Source: Bacteroidales bacterium
Lineage (GTDB): Bacteria > Bacteroidota > Bacteroidia > Bacteroidales > UBA932
NCBI GenBank assembly: GCA_017437755.1
Contig: JAFRXI010000008.1
Location: 62,001-126,000 of the forward strand
Direction of reading: 5' to 3'
DNA: 64,000 bases
Shown here: piece by piece, positions 52,748 to 61,575 of the stretch
Layout: the number at the start of each line of letters is the position of its first letter
Position numbering within the stretch: position 1 is the first letter of the stretch
The notes under the pieces: model-generated
What the model was told of the DNA's origin: nothing
Databases searched by the model: none
Seen by the model: only the letters and a program-made list of their open reading frames with translations
Made by a program: the position numbers and the translations under genes

Positions 52748-54415
52748 ATGCTCTCGTCCCTTCATGTCAGGAACTACGTGCTGATCGACTCCCTGGACAT
52801 CTCTTTTCCAGGGGGTCTGATTATTATTACGGGGCAGACAGGAGCCGGAAAGTCTATCCTGTTGGGGGCTCTGTCGCTCGTACTTGGGTCAAAGACAGAT
52901 GCTTCCGTCATCGGTCCAAAGGGCGATTCCTGCGTGGTGGAGGCGGAATTCAAGGTGGATGGGGACAATTCCCTGCGAGCCCTTGTAGAAGGCGGGGAAC
53001 TTGACTGGGACGGCGGGAACCTGGTGATAAGGCGTACCTTGTCCCGTACCGGAAGGTCGCGCTGTTTTGTGAACGACGAACCGGTTACCGTGGGCTTCCT
53101 GGGGGAATTGTCGGCCCGCCTGCTGGACATACATTCACAGCACCAGACCCTTCTGCTTTCAAGGAGTTCCTTCCAGATGGAGGCGTTGGACCGTCGTGCG
53201 GGAAACGGGGAACTGCTTGAGCGTTGTTCTTCATTATGGAATACCCTGTCGGACGACCGCAAGCGTCTGGAGGAAGTTTCCTCCACCCTTGCCGCAATGC
53301 AGGCCCAGCGGGACTACGACGAGGCGGTTTTCCGCCAGCTCTCCGACGCCAAACTGGAGGAAGGGGAGTTGGAAACGCTTGAAAATGAGCAGAAAGTACT
53401 CTCAAATGCGGAGGATATCAAGGAAACTCTCTGGGCTGCCCAGGAGTTGCTATCGCCATCGGGCGAGGGCCGTTCAGTGGTTTCTTCGCTGAAAGAGGCA
53501 GGCCGGCTTCTGGAAAAGGTTTCGTCATGGGTCGGTGCCGCCGGAGAACTTTCGGAGCGGATTTCTTCATCGAGGATAGAGATTGACGACATAGTTTCAT
53601 CGCTCGAGGAAGCAAACGCAGCGGTGGAGGTGTCCCCGCAGAGGCTCGCGGAGGTTGAGGAGAGGATTTCCATGCTGTATTCCCTCATGAAACGGCATGG
53701 CTGTTCCGGCATCGGGGAACTCATTGCAGTGAGGGACGCCCTCGACGGAAAACTGCACGACTCTTCCAGGGTGGAGGAGGAGAGGGATGCCCTCGTGAAT
53801 GAAATATCGCGCCTGGAAAAAGAGCATTCCGCCATTTGTGACAGGCTTCATGAAAAGAGGATATCGTTTGCCGGTATCCTGGCTTCCGAGACAGGGGAGT
53901 CGCTGAAGTTCCTGGAACTTGAAAAATCGGTTTTCAGGGTTGATGTCACGCCCGCACCGGCCGGTCCGTCGGGTGCGGACCAGGTTACCTTCTTCTTCTC
54001 TGCGTCAGGAAAGGCGCCGGTTGAACTCTCAAAATGTGCCTCGGGAGGGGAACTGTCCCGCATCATGCTGAGTCTCAAGGCCATGATGGCCCGCTACAGC
54101 GCAATGCCCACCCTTTTCTTCGACGAGATCGATACCGGAGTTTCCGGCAGCGCAGCCGACAGGATGGGCTCCATGATATGCTCCATGGGGGAGACGATGC
54201 AGGTCTTTGCAATCACCCATCTCCCGCAGGTTGCCGCAAAGGGCAGTGCCCATTATCTTGTGGAAAAGGACCTTTCCGGGGGCGATGCCGTAACTTCCAT
54301 CCGCCCCGTTTCCGGCGAGGACCGCGTCATGGAAATCGCCCGCATGCTCAGCGGCGCATCCATCACTCCCGCCGCCGTGGAAAATGCCCGTTCGCTGATG
54401 GCGGTCAGGCCTTAG
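52748..54415 (+). CDS. recN: DNA repair protein RecN
   Basis: A 555-residue SMC-like ATPase acting in double-strand break repair. Walker A GQTGAGKSILLGAL at the N-terminus, a central coiled-coil (about 150-370), the signature SGGELSRIMLSLK and Walker B LFFDEIDTGVSG are intact. Its 3' end overlaps the convergent GH3 gene by 11 bases. Confidence 0.96.
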   Translation: MLSSLHVRNYVLIDSLDISFPGGLIIITGQTGAGKSILLGALSLVLGSKTDASVIGPKGDSCVVEAEFKVDGDNSLRALVEGGELDWDGGNLVIRRTLSRTGRSRCFVNDEPVTVGFLGELSARLLDIHSQHQTLLLSRSSFQMEALDRRAGNGELLERCSSLWNTLSDDRKRLEEVSSTLAAMQAQRDYDEAVFRQLSDAKLEEGELETLENEQKVLSNAEDIKETLWAAQELLSPSGEGRSVVSSLKEAGRLLEKVSSWVGAAGELSERISSSRIEIDDIVSSLEEANAAVEVSPQRLAEVEERISMLYSLMKRHGCSGIGELIAVRDALDGKLHDSSRVEEERDALVNEISRLEKEHSAICDRLHEKRISFAGILASETGESLKFLELEKSVFRVDVTPAPAGPSGADQVTFFFSASGKAPVELSKCASGGELSRIMLSLKAMMARYSAMPTLFFDEIDTGVSGSAADRMGSMICSMGETMQVFAITHLPQVAAKGSAHYLVEKDLSGGDAVTSIRPVSGEDRVMEIARMLSGASITPAAVENARSLMAVRP

Positions 54416-56669
54416 GTTTGTAGCGTTTTGTACGCTCGTCCGAGATAACGCCCTTCCAGTTCAGACCAAATGCAAAGTCGTACGTGTTGCCGTCTGCGTC
54501 CTTGTAGCAGCGCATGTCGTGCGGGGTGTCCTCGAACTGCTCTTCAACGGTGCGCATGTCGGCGGGGAGCTGGCACGGAAGGAGGCCACATGGCTGGAAT
54601 TTGCCGCTGATTACATCCAGAATGGCATTGTTGCAAACGCCGAATCCCAGTATTATGGCGTCTGCATAAGGTTCTATCTCTGCCGGGACAAAGGGACGGT
54701 CCACGTGGACTACCAGGATGACCGGCTTGGCTCCCATTGCCCGGCGGGTCTCCTGTACCATATACATATCCGGCTCATTGGACGAAGTCTCGGTGCGGCC
54801 CTTGTAGCTTCTGTTGGCCGATGCCTCCGTGGGGTCCCCGCCGGCCAGGCTCACTTCCCTGGCATATTCTGCGGTGTACGGCCCCCATTGCAGGCTTATG
54901 GGGTTGTAGTGGCCTTCAACCTCGCCTACCCCGGGCATGCTGTATCCCCAGTGCCCGTATGGCGTTTTCACGGAAACCAGGGCAAAATCCGCATCGCCGG
55001 GATTGTCCACCACGTCGAAGTACTGGGAGAGGAGTTCGTGTGAGAAAGGATACTCGTCATAGGCCTGGGTGGGTTTCATCCAGTGCGTGAGTCCGGCCGG
55101 AACATGCCGGAGAGGCTCGTAAACCTTCAGGCGGCCGGTGACTGGAAGGACTGCGCCGTGGTTCTTTATCATGGTGACTGATTTGAGCTGGGCACGGTAG
55201 CCGGCGGCCACAAACTCCCTGCAGCCAACAATGCGGTCAGCTTCTGAAGGGCTCACGTAGGGATTCTCGAACAGGCCCACGCGGAACATGTTGAGAAGCA
55301 GACGCCTGGCGCTGGCCTCAAACCGTTCGCGTGCGCTTTCCTTCCCATATTTCTCCTCCCACAGCCGGTATGCCTCCAGGCTGGGGCCGTTGTCGTAAAC
55401 TCCGCCAAGCTGGTCTACCCCGGCTTCGAATACTTTCAGCCGTTTCTGGGCGGCAGACGCGGTTTCCATTCCCCATGGGGTACCCGAGTGCTGCCATGCA
55501 ACATCATAGTCTTTTACGATTCCCCAGTCGGTACAGACCACGCCGTCATATCCGTTGTTGTCCCGGAGAAGTTCCTGGATTATGTAATGGCTGAAACCGT
55601 TGCCGACGTTCTCTCCCGACGGGTCCTGCCCGAAGGGAATCGTATAATAAGGCATGACCGCCGATGCCATCCCGGTCTTCCCGCGAAGTTTGAAGGCCCC
55701 GTCCTGGAAAGGGATAAGGCCAAGTTTGAAATTGCCTCCTGGATAAACTGCATATTTCCCCATGCCGAAGTGGGCGTCCCTGCCGCCCTCTCCCGCGCCT
55801 CCGCCAGGCCAGTGCTTGACCATGCAGTTGACGGAATTGGTTCCCCAGCCGGTCTTGCTTCCCTCCGTGGTCTGGAAAGCGTCGCAATACTCCCTGGCGA
55901 TGTCCCTGTTCAGATATGGATCCTCACTGAAAGTGCCGTAGAAGCGCCTCCAGCGCGGGTCTGAGGCTATGTCTATCTGAGGGGAAAGGGCAGTCGTGAT
56001 TCCAAGGGCGCGGTACTCTGTGGACACCACTTTCCCATGTTCGCGGATTACGTCCATGTCGAAGGTGGCGGCGAGGCCGATTTCCCTGGGCCATCTGGAA
56101 ATACTGCTTGTGCCGTCGGGGTCGAATTCCCCGTCTGGCTCATGGTTATAGGTGCTTGTGTTGGCTTTCCCGTTGGTATAGTTGCGGGGGTCAGTGGAGT
56201 TGTTGGCCGGGATGCCAAGGGGCTCCGACTCACAGAAAGCCTGTACTGCGTTGGCCCAGTGTGCACCGGTCCCGGGGGTGGCTATCCCAGCCACCAGGAT
56301 ATGCCGTACATGGTCGTCACGAAGGAACTGCATTTGCTTCCCGGTAAGTACCGGGGTGTCCACGGTCTGCGCGGAAGAATAAATCATCAGGCCGCAGATC
56401 TGCTCCACGTCCATGCGGGAGGCAAGGTCTTTTGCCCTGTCTTCCGGGGCGAGGCGCCAGTCCTCATAGGGCGTGATCTGCCCGTCCCTGTCCAGGTCCT
56501 TGAAAAGGAACCCGCCCACTGTGATTGTGGGCGCTGAAGCATATCCGATTGCCGGTCCCCTGCTCTGCAGAGCCAGTGTATAGCCTTCATGGTTTTCGAT
56601 TGTGATCCGGTTCTTCCCGCAGGCAGCGGCCAGCAGCACGATGGCTGCAAACAGTATTATCCTTTTCAT
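54405..56669 (-). CDS. GH3 family beta-glycosidase (lipoprotein)
   Basis: A 754-residue GH3 enzyme. ATG at 56669 gives the signal and lipobox (LLAAAC); the longer frame to 56777 crosses the promoter. The GH3 nucleophile lies at about Asp381 in GVVCTDWG, and the N-terminal domain begins with a DRDGQITPYEDWRL segment (possible Ca-binding turn). A second alpha/beta domain follows the nucleophile domain. It should release terminal beta-linked glucose or xylose from oligosaccharides, in line with the GH5 and esterase genes nearby. Its promoter region is shared with the divergent esterase gene. Confidence 0.9.
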   Translation of the reverse strand: MKRIILFAAIVLLAAACGKNRITIENHEGYTLALQSRGPAIGYASAPTITVGGFLFKDLDRDGQITPYEDWRLAPEDRAKDLASRMDVEQICGLMIYSSAQTVDTPVLTGKQMQFLRDDHVRHILVAGIATPGTGAHWANAVQAFCESEPLGIPANNSTDPRNYTNGKANTSTYNHEPDGEFDPDGTSSISRWPREIGLAATFDMDVIREHGKVVSTEYRALGITTALSPQIDIASDPRWRRFYGTFSEDPYLNRDIAREYCDAFQTTEGSKTGWGTNSVNCMVKHWPGGGAGEGGRDAHFGMGKYAVYPGGNFKLGLIPFQDGAFKLRGKTGMASAVMPYYTIPFGQDPSGENVGNGFSHYIIQELLRDNNGYDGVVCTDWGIVKDYDVAWQHSGTPWGMETASAAQKRLKVFEAGVDQLGGVYDNGPSLEAYRLWEEKYGKESARERFEASARRLLLNMFRVGLFENPYVSPSEADRIVGCREFVAAGYRAQLKSVTMIKNHGAVLPVTGRLKVYEPLRHVPAGLTHWMKPTQAYDEYPFSHELLSQYFDVVDNPGDADFALVSVKTPYGHWGYSMPGVGEVEGHYNPISLQWGPYTAEYAREVSLAGGDPTEASANRSYKGRTETSSNEPDMYMVQETRRAMGAKPVILVVHVDRPFVPAEIEPYADAIILGFGVCNNAILDVISGKFQPCGLLPCQLPADMRTVEEQFEDTPHDMRCYKDADGNTYDFAFGLNWKGVISDERTKRYKPKA

Positions 56670-56674
56670 GGAAG

Positions 56675-56802
56675 CAAAGGTACATAAATAATGGAATAAA
56701 GGATTTGTTCGTTTCAGAAACCGGTACAATAGTTGACCGTATGAAAACAGACCAGTTCTTTCCGCCTCAAAAAACACTATCTTTGTAAGGATAACCCGGT
56801 TA
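56675..56802. promoter_or_regulatory. Divergent promoter and operator region of GH3 and esterase genes
   Basis: Minus-strand -7 box TACCTTTG at 56675-56682 for GH3; plus-strand -7 box TATCTTTG at 56778-56785 for the esterase. Between them lie AAACCGGTAC (56718-56727) and CAGACCAG (56748-56755), and after the plus-strand box AACCCGGTTA (56793-56802). These resemble the boxes near 59235-59285 and 62665-62714 beside the GntR-LacI gene and its neighbours. Confidence 0.5.
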
Positions 56803-56807
56803 GTGAC

Positions 56808-58244
56808 ATGAAAAGAATCATTTTAATAGCTGCTGTGCTGACCATGTCGGCCACCCTCCAGGCTAAGGTGGAACTCCCTTCCATTATCAGCGACAACATG
56901 GTGCTCCAGCAGAAAGGGAATGTTGCCCTGTGGGGAAAGGGCGATGGGAAAAAGCTTACGATCACCACATCATGGTCTAGGAAAAAGACGGTTGTAACAC
57001 CTGATTCTGACGGAAAATGGTTTGTCCGGATTGCAACTCCTGAAGCCGGTGGCCCCTATGAGATAACGTTCAACGACGGGGAGAAACTCACCTTGAAGAA
57101 CGTTCTCATCGGCGAGGTATGGTATTGCGGCGGCCAGTCCAATATGGATATGCCCGTAAAAGGGTTCGAAGCCCAGCCGGTGGAGCACAGCATGGATTAT
57201 ATCCTGGGTGCAAAGCCTTCAGTCCCCATCCGCATCTGCAAGGTGCCCAACGTGAAGGCAAAGGCACCGCTTCCGGAGGTGAAGGCTTATTGGGTGGAGA
57301 ACCGGCCCGAAGAAGTGATGAACGCCAGTGCCACGGGGTATTTTTTCGCCCAAAAGCTGTATGAGATGCTGGAGGTGCCCATCGGCATCATTACCGTGGA
57401 TTGGGGCGGGTCGTCGATTGAGTCCTGGATCAGCCGGGAAGTGATTGAGCGCGATTTTGCAGGGGAATTGGATACCGGCGTGCTGGATACCGTCCCGCTG
57501 GAGGACCTGAAGGGCTCGCTCCACCCATGCATACTTTATAATGGTATGGTGCAGGGGCTGGCTCCTTACACCTTCAAAGGAATGATTTGGTATCAGGGGG
57601 AGACCAACCGCGGCCGTCCGGAGCAGTATTCGCGCCTGCAGCCTGCGTATGTGAAAATGATGCGGGAACTGTTCCAGAACCCGGATGCTCCGTTCTACTT
57701 CGTCCAGATTGCCCCGTACCCTTATCAGCCTCAATATAAAGACCTTTTCACTTCAGGATATTTCTGTGAGGCGCAGCAGAAGACGCTCGCCCGGATTCCG
57801 CACAGCGGGATGGTGACCACGGGCGATATAGGCTCATACTCTACCATCCATCCACCCAAGAAGATGGAAGTGGGCAACCGCCTTGCGTACCTGGCCCTGG
57901 TGAACGACTATGGCTTCAAGGGTATCAATCCGGTGGCTCCCACCTGCAAGGAAGTGGAGTTCGACGGTCAGGAGGCAATCGTTGCGTTCGAGGCGGACAG
58001 ACTGGGTGTTGGGCCGATGAATACGGACCTTGGCGGTTTTGAACTGGCCGGGGAGGACCGCGTTTTCCATGCAGCCACGGGTCGTTTGAAGGACAGGAAG
58101 GTCGTTGTGACCTCGCCCGAAGTACCGGTTCCGGTGGCGCTGCGCTATTGCTTCCGCAACTGGTGCGAGGCATCAGTTTTCAGCGCCTGGGGAATACCGG
58201 CTGCACCTTTCCGTACCGATAACTGGGACGATCTGAGGCAGTAG
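56808..58244 (+). CDS. Sialate/xylan O-acetylesterase-like SGNH hydrolase
   Basis: A 478-residue secreted enzyme (signal cleaved near LQAKV). The nucleophile motif GGQSNMDMP, the WYQGE segment and the catalytic His in TIHPPKK match the SASA/sialate O-acetylesterase family, several of whose members are acetylxylan or acetylmannan esterases. Lack of any sialic acid genes and the presence of GH3 and GH5 genes favour deacetylation of a plant polysaccharide. Ends 3 bases from the convergent regulator gene. Confidence 0.85.
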   Translation: MKRIILIAAVLTMSATLQAKVELPSIISDNMVLQQKGNVALWGKGDGKKLTITTSWSRKKTVVTPDSDGKWFVRIATPEAGGPYEITFNDGEKLTLKNVLIGEVWYCGGQSNMDMPVKGFEAQPVEHSMDYILGAKPSVPIRICKVPNVKAKAPLPEVKAYWVENRPEEVMNASATGYFFAQKLYEMLEVPIGIITVDWGGSSIESWISREVIERDFAGELDTGVLDTVPLEDLKGSLHPCILYNGMVQGLAPYTFKGMIWYQGETNRGRPEQYSRLQPAYVKMMRELFQNPDAPFYFVQIAPYPYQPQYKDLFTSGYFCEAQQKTLARIPHSGMVTTGDIGSYSTIHPPKKMEVGNRLAYLALVNDYGFKGINPVAPTCKEVEFDGQEAIVAFEADRLGVGPMNTDLGGFELAGEDRVFHAATGRLKDRKVVVTSPEVPVPVALRYCFRNWCEASVFSAWGIPAAPFRTDNWDDLRQ

Positions 58245-58247
58245 TTT

Positions 58248-59234
58248 TTATATAGACTGCCGGGGGAGGAACACCCATGGGTTGCGGAGCGTGGGAACGT
58301 TGACGGGCTTGTTGGTATCCAGAAGCAGGGAGGCCATTGTACGGCCCATCTGGTGGAAGTCGGTGGACAGGGCCGCAATACCGCCGCAGAGTACTTCCTT
58401 CAGGGGCATGTCGTTAAATGAGAGCAAACCGATGTCCGAGCCTATGGACAGTTTCTGCGCGGAGGCCTTTTTGATAATGGTCACCAATTCACGGTCGCTG
58501 GGGGTGAGGTAGAGAGTGCCTTTGTGCAGGGTATCATCGGCGATGGTGGGAAGCAGGAGGCAGCCGAATCCGAATTCTTCGCTGAAGCGTTTGATGCCTG
58601 AGTAGCGTTCTTCCGGCTCCTTGTCATCGTGCTGTACCAACACTAAGGTATTGTATTTCCGAATGGCGTTCAGGCCCTGGATAAGAGCGTCATATGTGTC
58701 CTGTTCAAAGTCCTGCCCTACACCCGGGAAATGCCCCCGTATGTCATCCTGGAAGTGGTCCAGCAGGAATACCCGGCCGGGGAGACGGTCCAGCAGGGGA
58801 GAGAGCCCGCGGAACTTGCCTGGCATGAGGACGTAAGAGGTGAAGCGGCCCTCGGCATCCTTGAGCAGGGTTTCAAAGACGCGGCGGTCATAGTGATGGA
58901 ACATGATTTCCACCGAAGCTTTGTCGCCAATTCCCTCCAGGATGGAACGGTAGAGTTCCTCCTTGAAGGCGGTAAGCTCATTGAACAGCAGCAGGATCTT
59001 CTCCTTGACGGCCACGTTGGTGCTCTGGACGTAATAGCCTACCGCGGGCTCGGCCTCAATGATGCCGCGTGACTTGAGATCCTGCATGGCAAGGAAAATT
59101 GAACTGCGTGAAAGCGAAAAACGGATACGGAAAGCGTTGACGGAGGGAATGCGGTCTCCCACCTTGAGCTCTCCGCTGCGGATCCGGTCCTCTACGAACC
59201 GGACAACCACTTTATATTTGGGATCTCTTTGCAT
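58248..59234 (-). CDS. GntR-LacI hybrid regulator (AraR-like architecture)
   Basis: A 328-residue regulator with an N-terminal GntR winged helix (residues 1-70, VGDRIPSVNAFRIRFSLSRS) fused to a LacI/periplasmic-binding-protein sensor (about 80-325). Such proteins bind a sugar and control a glycan locus. The ATG at 59234 (MQRDPKYK) is chosen since the frame upstream crosses the operator. The palindrome AAACCGGTTT immediately upstream of the start and predicted transcription start suggests autoregulation; similar boxes precede the neighbouring glycan genes. The sugar effector is unknown. Confidence 0.88.
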   Translation of the reverse strand: MQRDPKYKVVVRFVEDRIRSGELKVGDRIPSVNAFRIRFSLSRSSIFLAMQDLKSRGIIEAEPAVGYYVQSTNVAVKEKILLLFNELTAFKEELYRSILEGIGDKASVEIMFHHYDRRVFETLLKDAEGRFTSYVLMPGKFRGLSPLLDRLPGRVFLLDHFQDDIRGHFPGVGQDFEQDTYDALIQGLNAIRKYNTLVLVQHDDKEPEERYSGIKRFSEEFGFGCLLLPTIADDTLHKGTLYLTPSDRELVTIIKKASAQKLSIGSDIGLLSFNDMPLKEVLCGGIAALSTDFHQMGRTMASLLLDTNKPVNVPTLRNPWVFLPRQSI

Positions 59235-59287
59235 AAACCGGTTTGCAAATATAAGTAAAAAAATCAGACCAGGGCAAACCGGTTTTG
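59235..59287. promoter_or_regulatory. Paired palindromic operators between the regulator and the GH5 lipoprotein gene
   Basis: AAACCGGTTT occurs at 59235-59244 and at 59276-59285, 41 bp apart. CAGACCAG (59265-59272) precedes the second copy. The first covers the regulator's start of transcription (minus-strand -7 box 59246-59253); the second sits at the -33 position of the GH5 gene (-7 box TATATTTG at 59298-59305), where no TTTG is found. Confidence 0.65.
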
Positions 59288-59331
59288 AATTATAATATAT
59301 ATTTGTCCGGAAAACACATGGCCACATAGTT

Positions 59332-61383
59332 ATGATCCGGTCCAGCCGCCATATACTCTTGTTGATGGTTCTTCTGCTTTCCTTCTCCTGTAAGAAGGAA
59401 GGTGGGGATGAGGACGAACGTGGCCTTTCGGTCAGTTTTGAAGCAATCAATTCCGGGAATCAGTGGAAGGCCGGGGATAAGTTGTCTTTCATTGCCTTCA
59501 GGGAACCCGCGTCGGCAGGAAGCATGTCCTCCCGGAATGTGGTCAATTTCAGTTCCAACCGTTTTACCGCCCAATCGGACGGGCCTAAAGTCAAGTTTTC
59601 CGGCCATGTGCCCGCTCTCGACGGAACGCTTCCGGGAGGCGAAGCCACGCTCTATGGCGTTTTCCCCGCTTCGAATCTCACCGTCTCGTCCGTTTCTCAG
59701 TCCGCCAACTATGAGGGCAGGAACTATATCTATTATACGATTTCCGGCCCCAACATCTCTTCACGGCAGGATGGTACGGGCTGGCGCTATTGCTATTTTG
59801 CTTCCATGGACGGGCGTGTCTCGGTGCCGGGGAGAAGTATCACGTCCCCATCCTTTTCGCTGGCCAACGCCCTGGTTAAATTCCGCTTTTTCTCCGGAAA
59901 GCCCATCGCGCAGATTGATATCCAGCAAGAGAACAAATCCGTACCCGGCATGGCGGGGCCCTTTACCTTGTATACTTGCGCAACGGTCCTTACCGGGGGC
60001 TGCGAAGGACAGTCCATCACCATCAGCAAGGGAGGAGAGGCACTTCCCGAGGAAATCTATTTTGCCTGCGGCACGCTCAACACTGACGCGTTGCTCACCT
60101 TCAAATTCACCACCCAGGATGGCAGCCACGTTTCCCGCGCCGTGAAAATCACGGAGGCCTGCAATCCCGGAAAGGTGAGCGGGCTTCCTGACTTTGACCT
60201 GAGCGAGTGGACATCGGCTGAACTGGCTGCCCAGGCGGCCAAGAACATGGGGATGGGTATCAACGTGGGCGGCATGGAGTCGGTTACTCCCACTACGGAG
60301 GCACTGGCCGACCGGGCAGATGCAAACGGGATGCACATCATGGACCGCACACGTCCGGTTACCTATGAGACCAACAGTGCGCATGACCCGATAACGCAAA
60401 CCACGATGAACGCGCTTAAGGCGGCGGGTTTCAGCAGCATCCGCCTTCCCATTACATGGTTCAACCACATGGGGCCGCCGGTCAGCCCTGAGGGCGTGAT
60501 CGACCAGGTGTGGCTGGAGCATGTCAAGGAAGTTATTGACATGGCCCGGAACGCGGACTTGTATGTAGTGATCAACATTCACCATGACGCCGGCACCTAT
60601 GACTACTGCTGGCTCAAGGCGGACTGGGGCAATTACGCATCCATCAGCGTGCAATTGAAGAACATCTGGACGCAGATCGCAAACTTCTTCAAGGATTACG
60701 ACTACCATCTGCTGTTCGAAGGTTTCAACGAGATTTGCGACGAGAACAAGAGTTGGTGGGCGCCCAGCGGTCCCGATGGTTTCAAGGCAGCCAATGCCCT
60801 GAACCAGGATTTTGTAAACGCCGTGCGCGCTACTGGAGGCAACAATGCTGTGCGCAACCTCGTCGTCTCAACCTATACGTCCAGCGAGTGGGAAAACGGT
60901 CTGGTTGGCTTTGTCCTTCCGGAGGATGTGAAGGATGGTCATCTGATTGTACAGGTCCACTCTTACCGGCCAAACGAATTCATCACCGCCCGCACTGTGG
61001 GCGACCGCAGCCGACTGGAGTTCTATGAGAGCGAGAAGCCGGAGATTGACGAGATGTTCGAGCGCGTGCAGCGTCATATCCTGGATAAAGGCTGGCCTTG
61101 TATTTTGGGAGAATACGGAGCTTTCGCCAAGAAGGACGCAAACGGCAACCGCAATGAGCTGGGCCGTGCGGAACATGCCTATTATTATACCACGCGTGCC
61201 CTGCAGCGGGGAATCATCCCCATGTACTGGTACAACCCAAGCAGCTACCGGGACCGTGATGAAGGCCGGTGGACCTATCCCGTCACGGCCCAGGGCCTTA
61301 TGGATGCCTGGAAAGACTTCAAGGCCGGTACCGTGGTTTACAAGAAATATGACCACGATGCTGCGTATCCTATAGGACAATGA
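59332..61383 (+). CDS. Lipoprotein with fimbrillin-like domain fused to a GH5 glycoside hydrolase
   Basis: A 683-residue lipoprotein (lipobox LSFSC). Residues about 30-295 resemble fimbrillin-like lipoproteins: they share DGTGW-[RK]-Y and GGE-x-LP-x-x-[IL]-YFA segments with the protein at 61576. Residues about 300-680 form a GH5 barrel with the acid/base Glu467 (GFNEICD) and the nucleophile Glu594 (ILGEYGAF). The enzyme should be displayed on the cell surface and cut a beta-glucan, mannan or xyloglucan-type backbone; the subfamily is not evident. Followed after 23 bases by short peptide 3. Confidence 0.85.
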   Translation: MIRSSRHILLLMVLLLSFSCKKEGGDEDERGLSVSFEAINSGNQWKAGDKLSFIAFREPASAGSMSSRNVVNFSSNRFTAQSDGPKVKFSGHVPALDGTLPGGEATLYGVFPASNLTVSSVSQSANYEGRNYIYYTISGPNISSRQDGTGWRYCYFASMDGRVSVPGRSITSPSFSLANALVKFRFFSGKPIAQIDIQQENKSVPGMAGPFTLYTCATVLTGGCEGQSITISKGGEALPEEIYFACGTLNTDALLTFKFTTQDGSHVSRAVKITEACNPGKVSGLPDFDLSEWTSAELAAQAAKNMGMGINVGGMESVTPTTEALADRADANGMHIMDRTRPVTYETNSAHDPITQTTMNALKAAGFSSIRLPITWFNHMGPPVSPEGVIDQVWLEHVKEVIDMARNADLYVVINIHHDAGTYDYCWLKADWGNYASISVQLKNIWTQIANFFKDYDYHLLFEGFNEICDENKSWWAPSGPDGFKAANALNQDFVNAVRATGGNNAVRNLVVSTYTSSEWENGLVGFVLPEDVKDGHLIVQVHSYRPNEFITARTVGDRSRLEFYESEKPEIDEMFERVQRHILDKGWPCILGEYGAFAKKDANGNRNELGRAEHAYYYTTRALQRGIIPMYWYNPSSYRDRDEGRWTYPVTAQGLMDAWKDFKAGTVVYKKYDHDAAYPIGQ

Positions 61384-61406
61384 TTTTATAACTAAAATAT
61401 CATATT

Positions 61407-61559
61407 ATGAAAAAAAGAGTTTTTTATGTATCTCCCAAGAGCCAGTCGATATGGCTCAGGGTAGAGAGCGTGGTTTGTGCCAGTACAATCACGGCGCCTT
61501 ATGAGGTTAATGATTTCTCAACCATAACTGAGGAAGATGTCAGTAGTCTTTGGAATTAG
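61407..61559 (+). CDS. Short peptide of a lipoprotein-linked family (peptide 3)
   Basis: A 50-residue peptide beginning MKKRVFYVSP and ending EEDVSSLWN. It lacks a signal sequence. It resembles peptides 1 and 2 in length, basic start, acidic C-terminal third and a terminal tryptophan, but the W-G-D tail is replaced by L-W-N. Like them it stands directly before a fimbrillin-like lipoprotein gene (16 bases), with a strong Shine-Dalgarno between. It probably shares a transcript with the GH5 gene upstream. No known name. Confidence 0.55.
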   Translation: MKKRVFYVSPKSQSIWLRVESVVCASTITAPYEVNDFSTITEEDVSSLWN

Positions 61560-61563
61560 AACC

Positions 61564-61570
61564 AGGAGGA
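61564..61570 (+). promoter_or_regulatory. Shine-Dalgarno between peptide 3 and its lipoprotein
   Basis: AGGAGGA ends 5 bases before the ATG at 61576 and supports that start over the in-frame ATG at 61537, which lies in peptide 3. Confidence 0.6.
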
Positions 61571-61575
61571 TAATC

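Noticed and set aside
56808..58244. Sialic acid utilization locus
   Set aside because: The esterase belongs to a family first named for sialate, but no sialidase, NanA or NanE gene is nearby; GH3 and GH5 genes point to a plant-type glycan.
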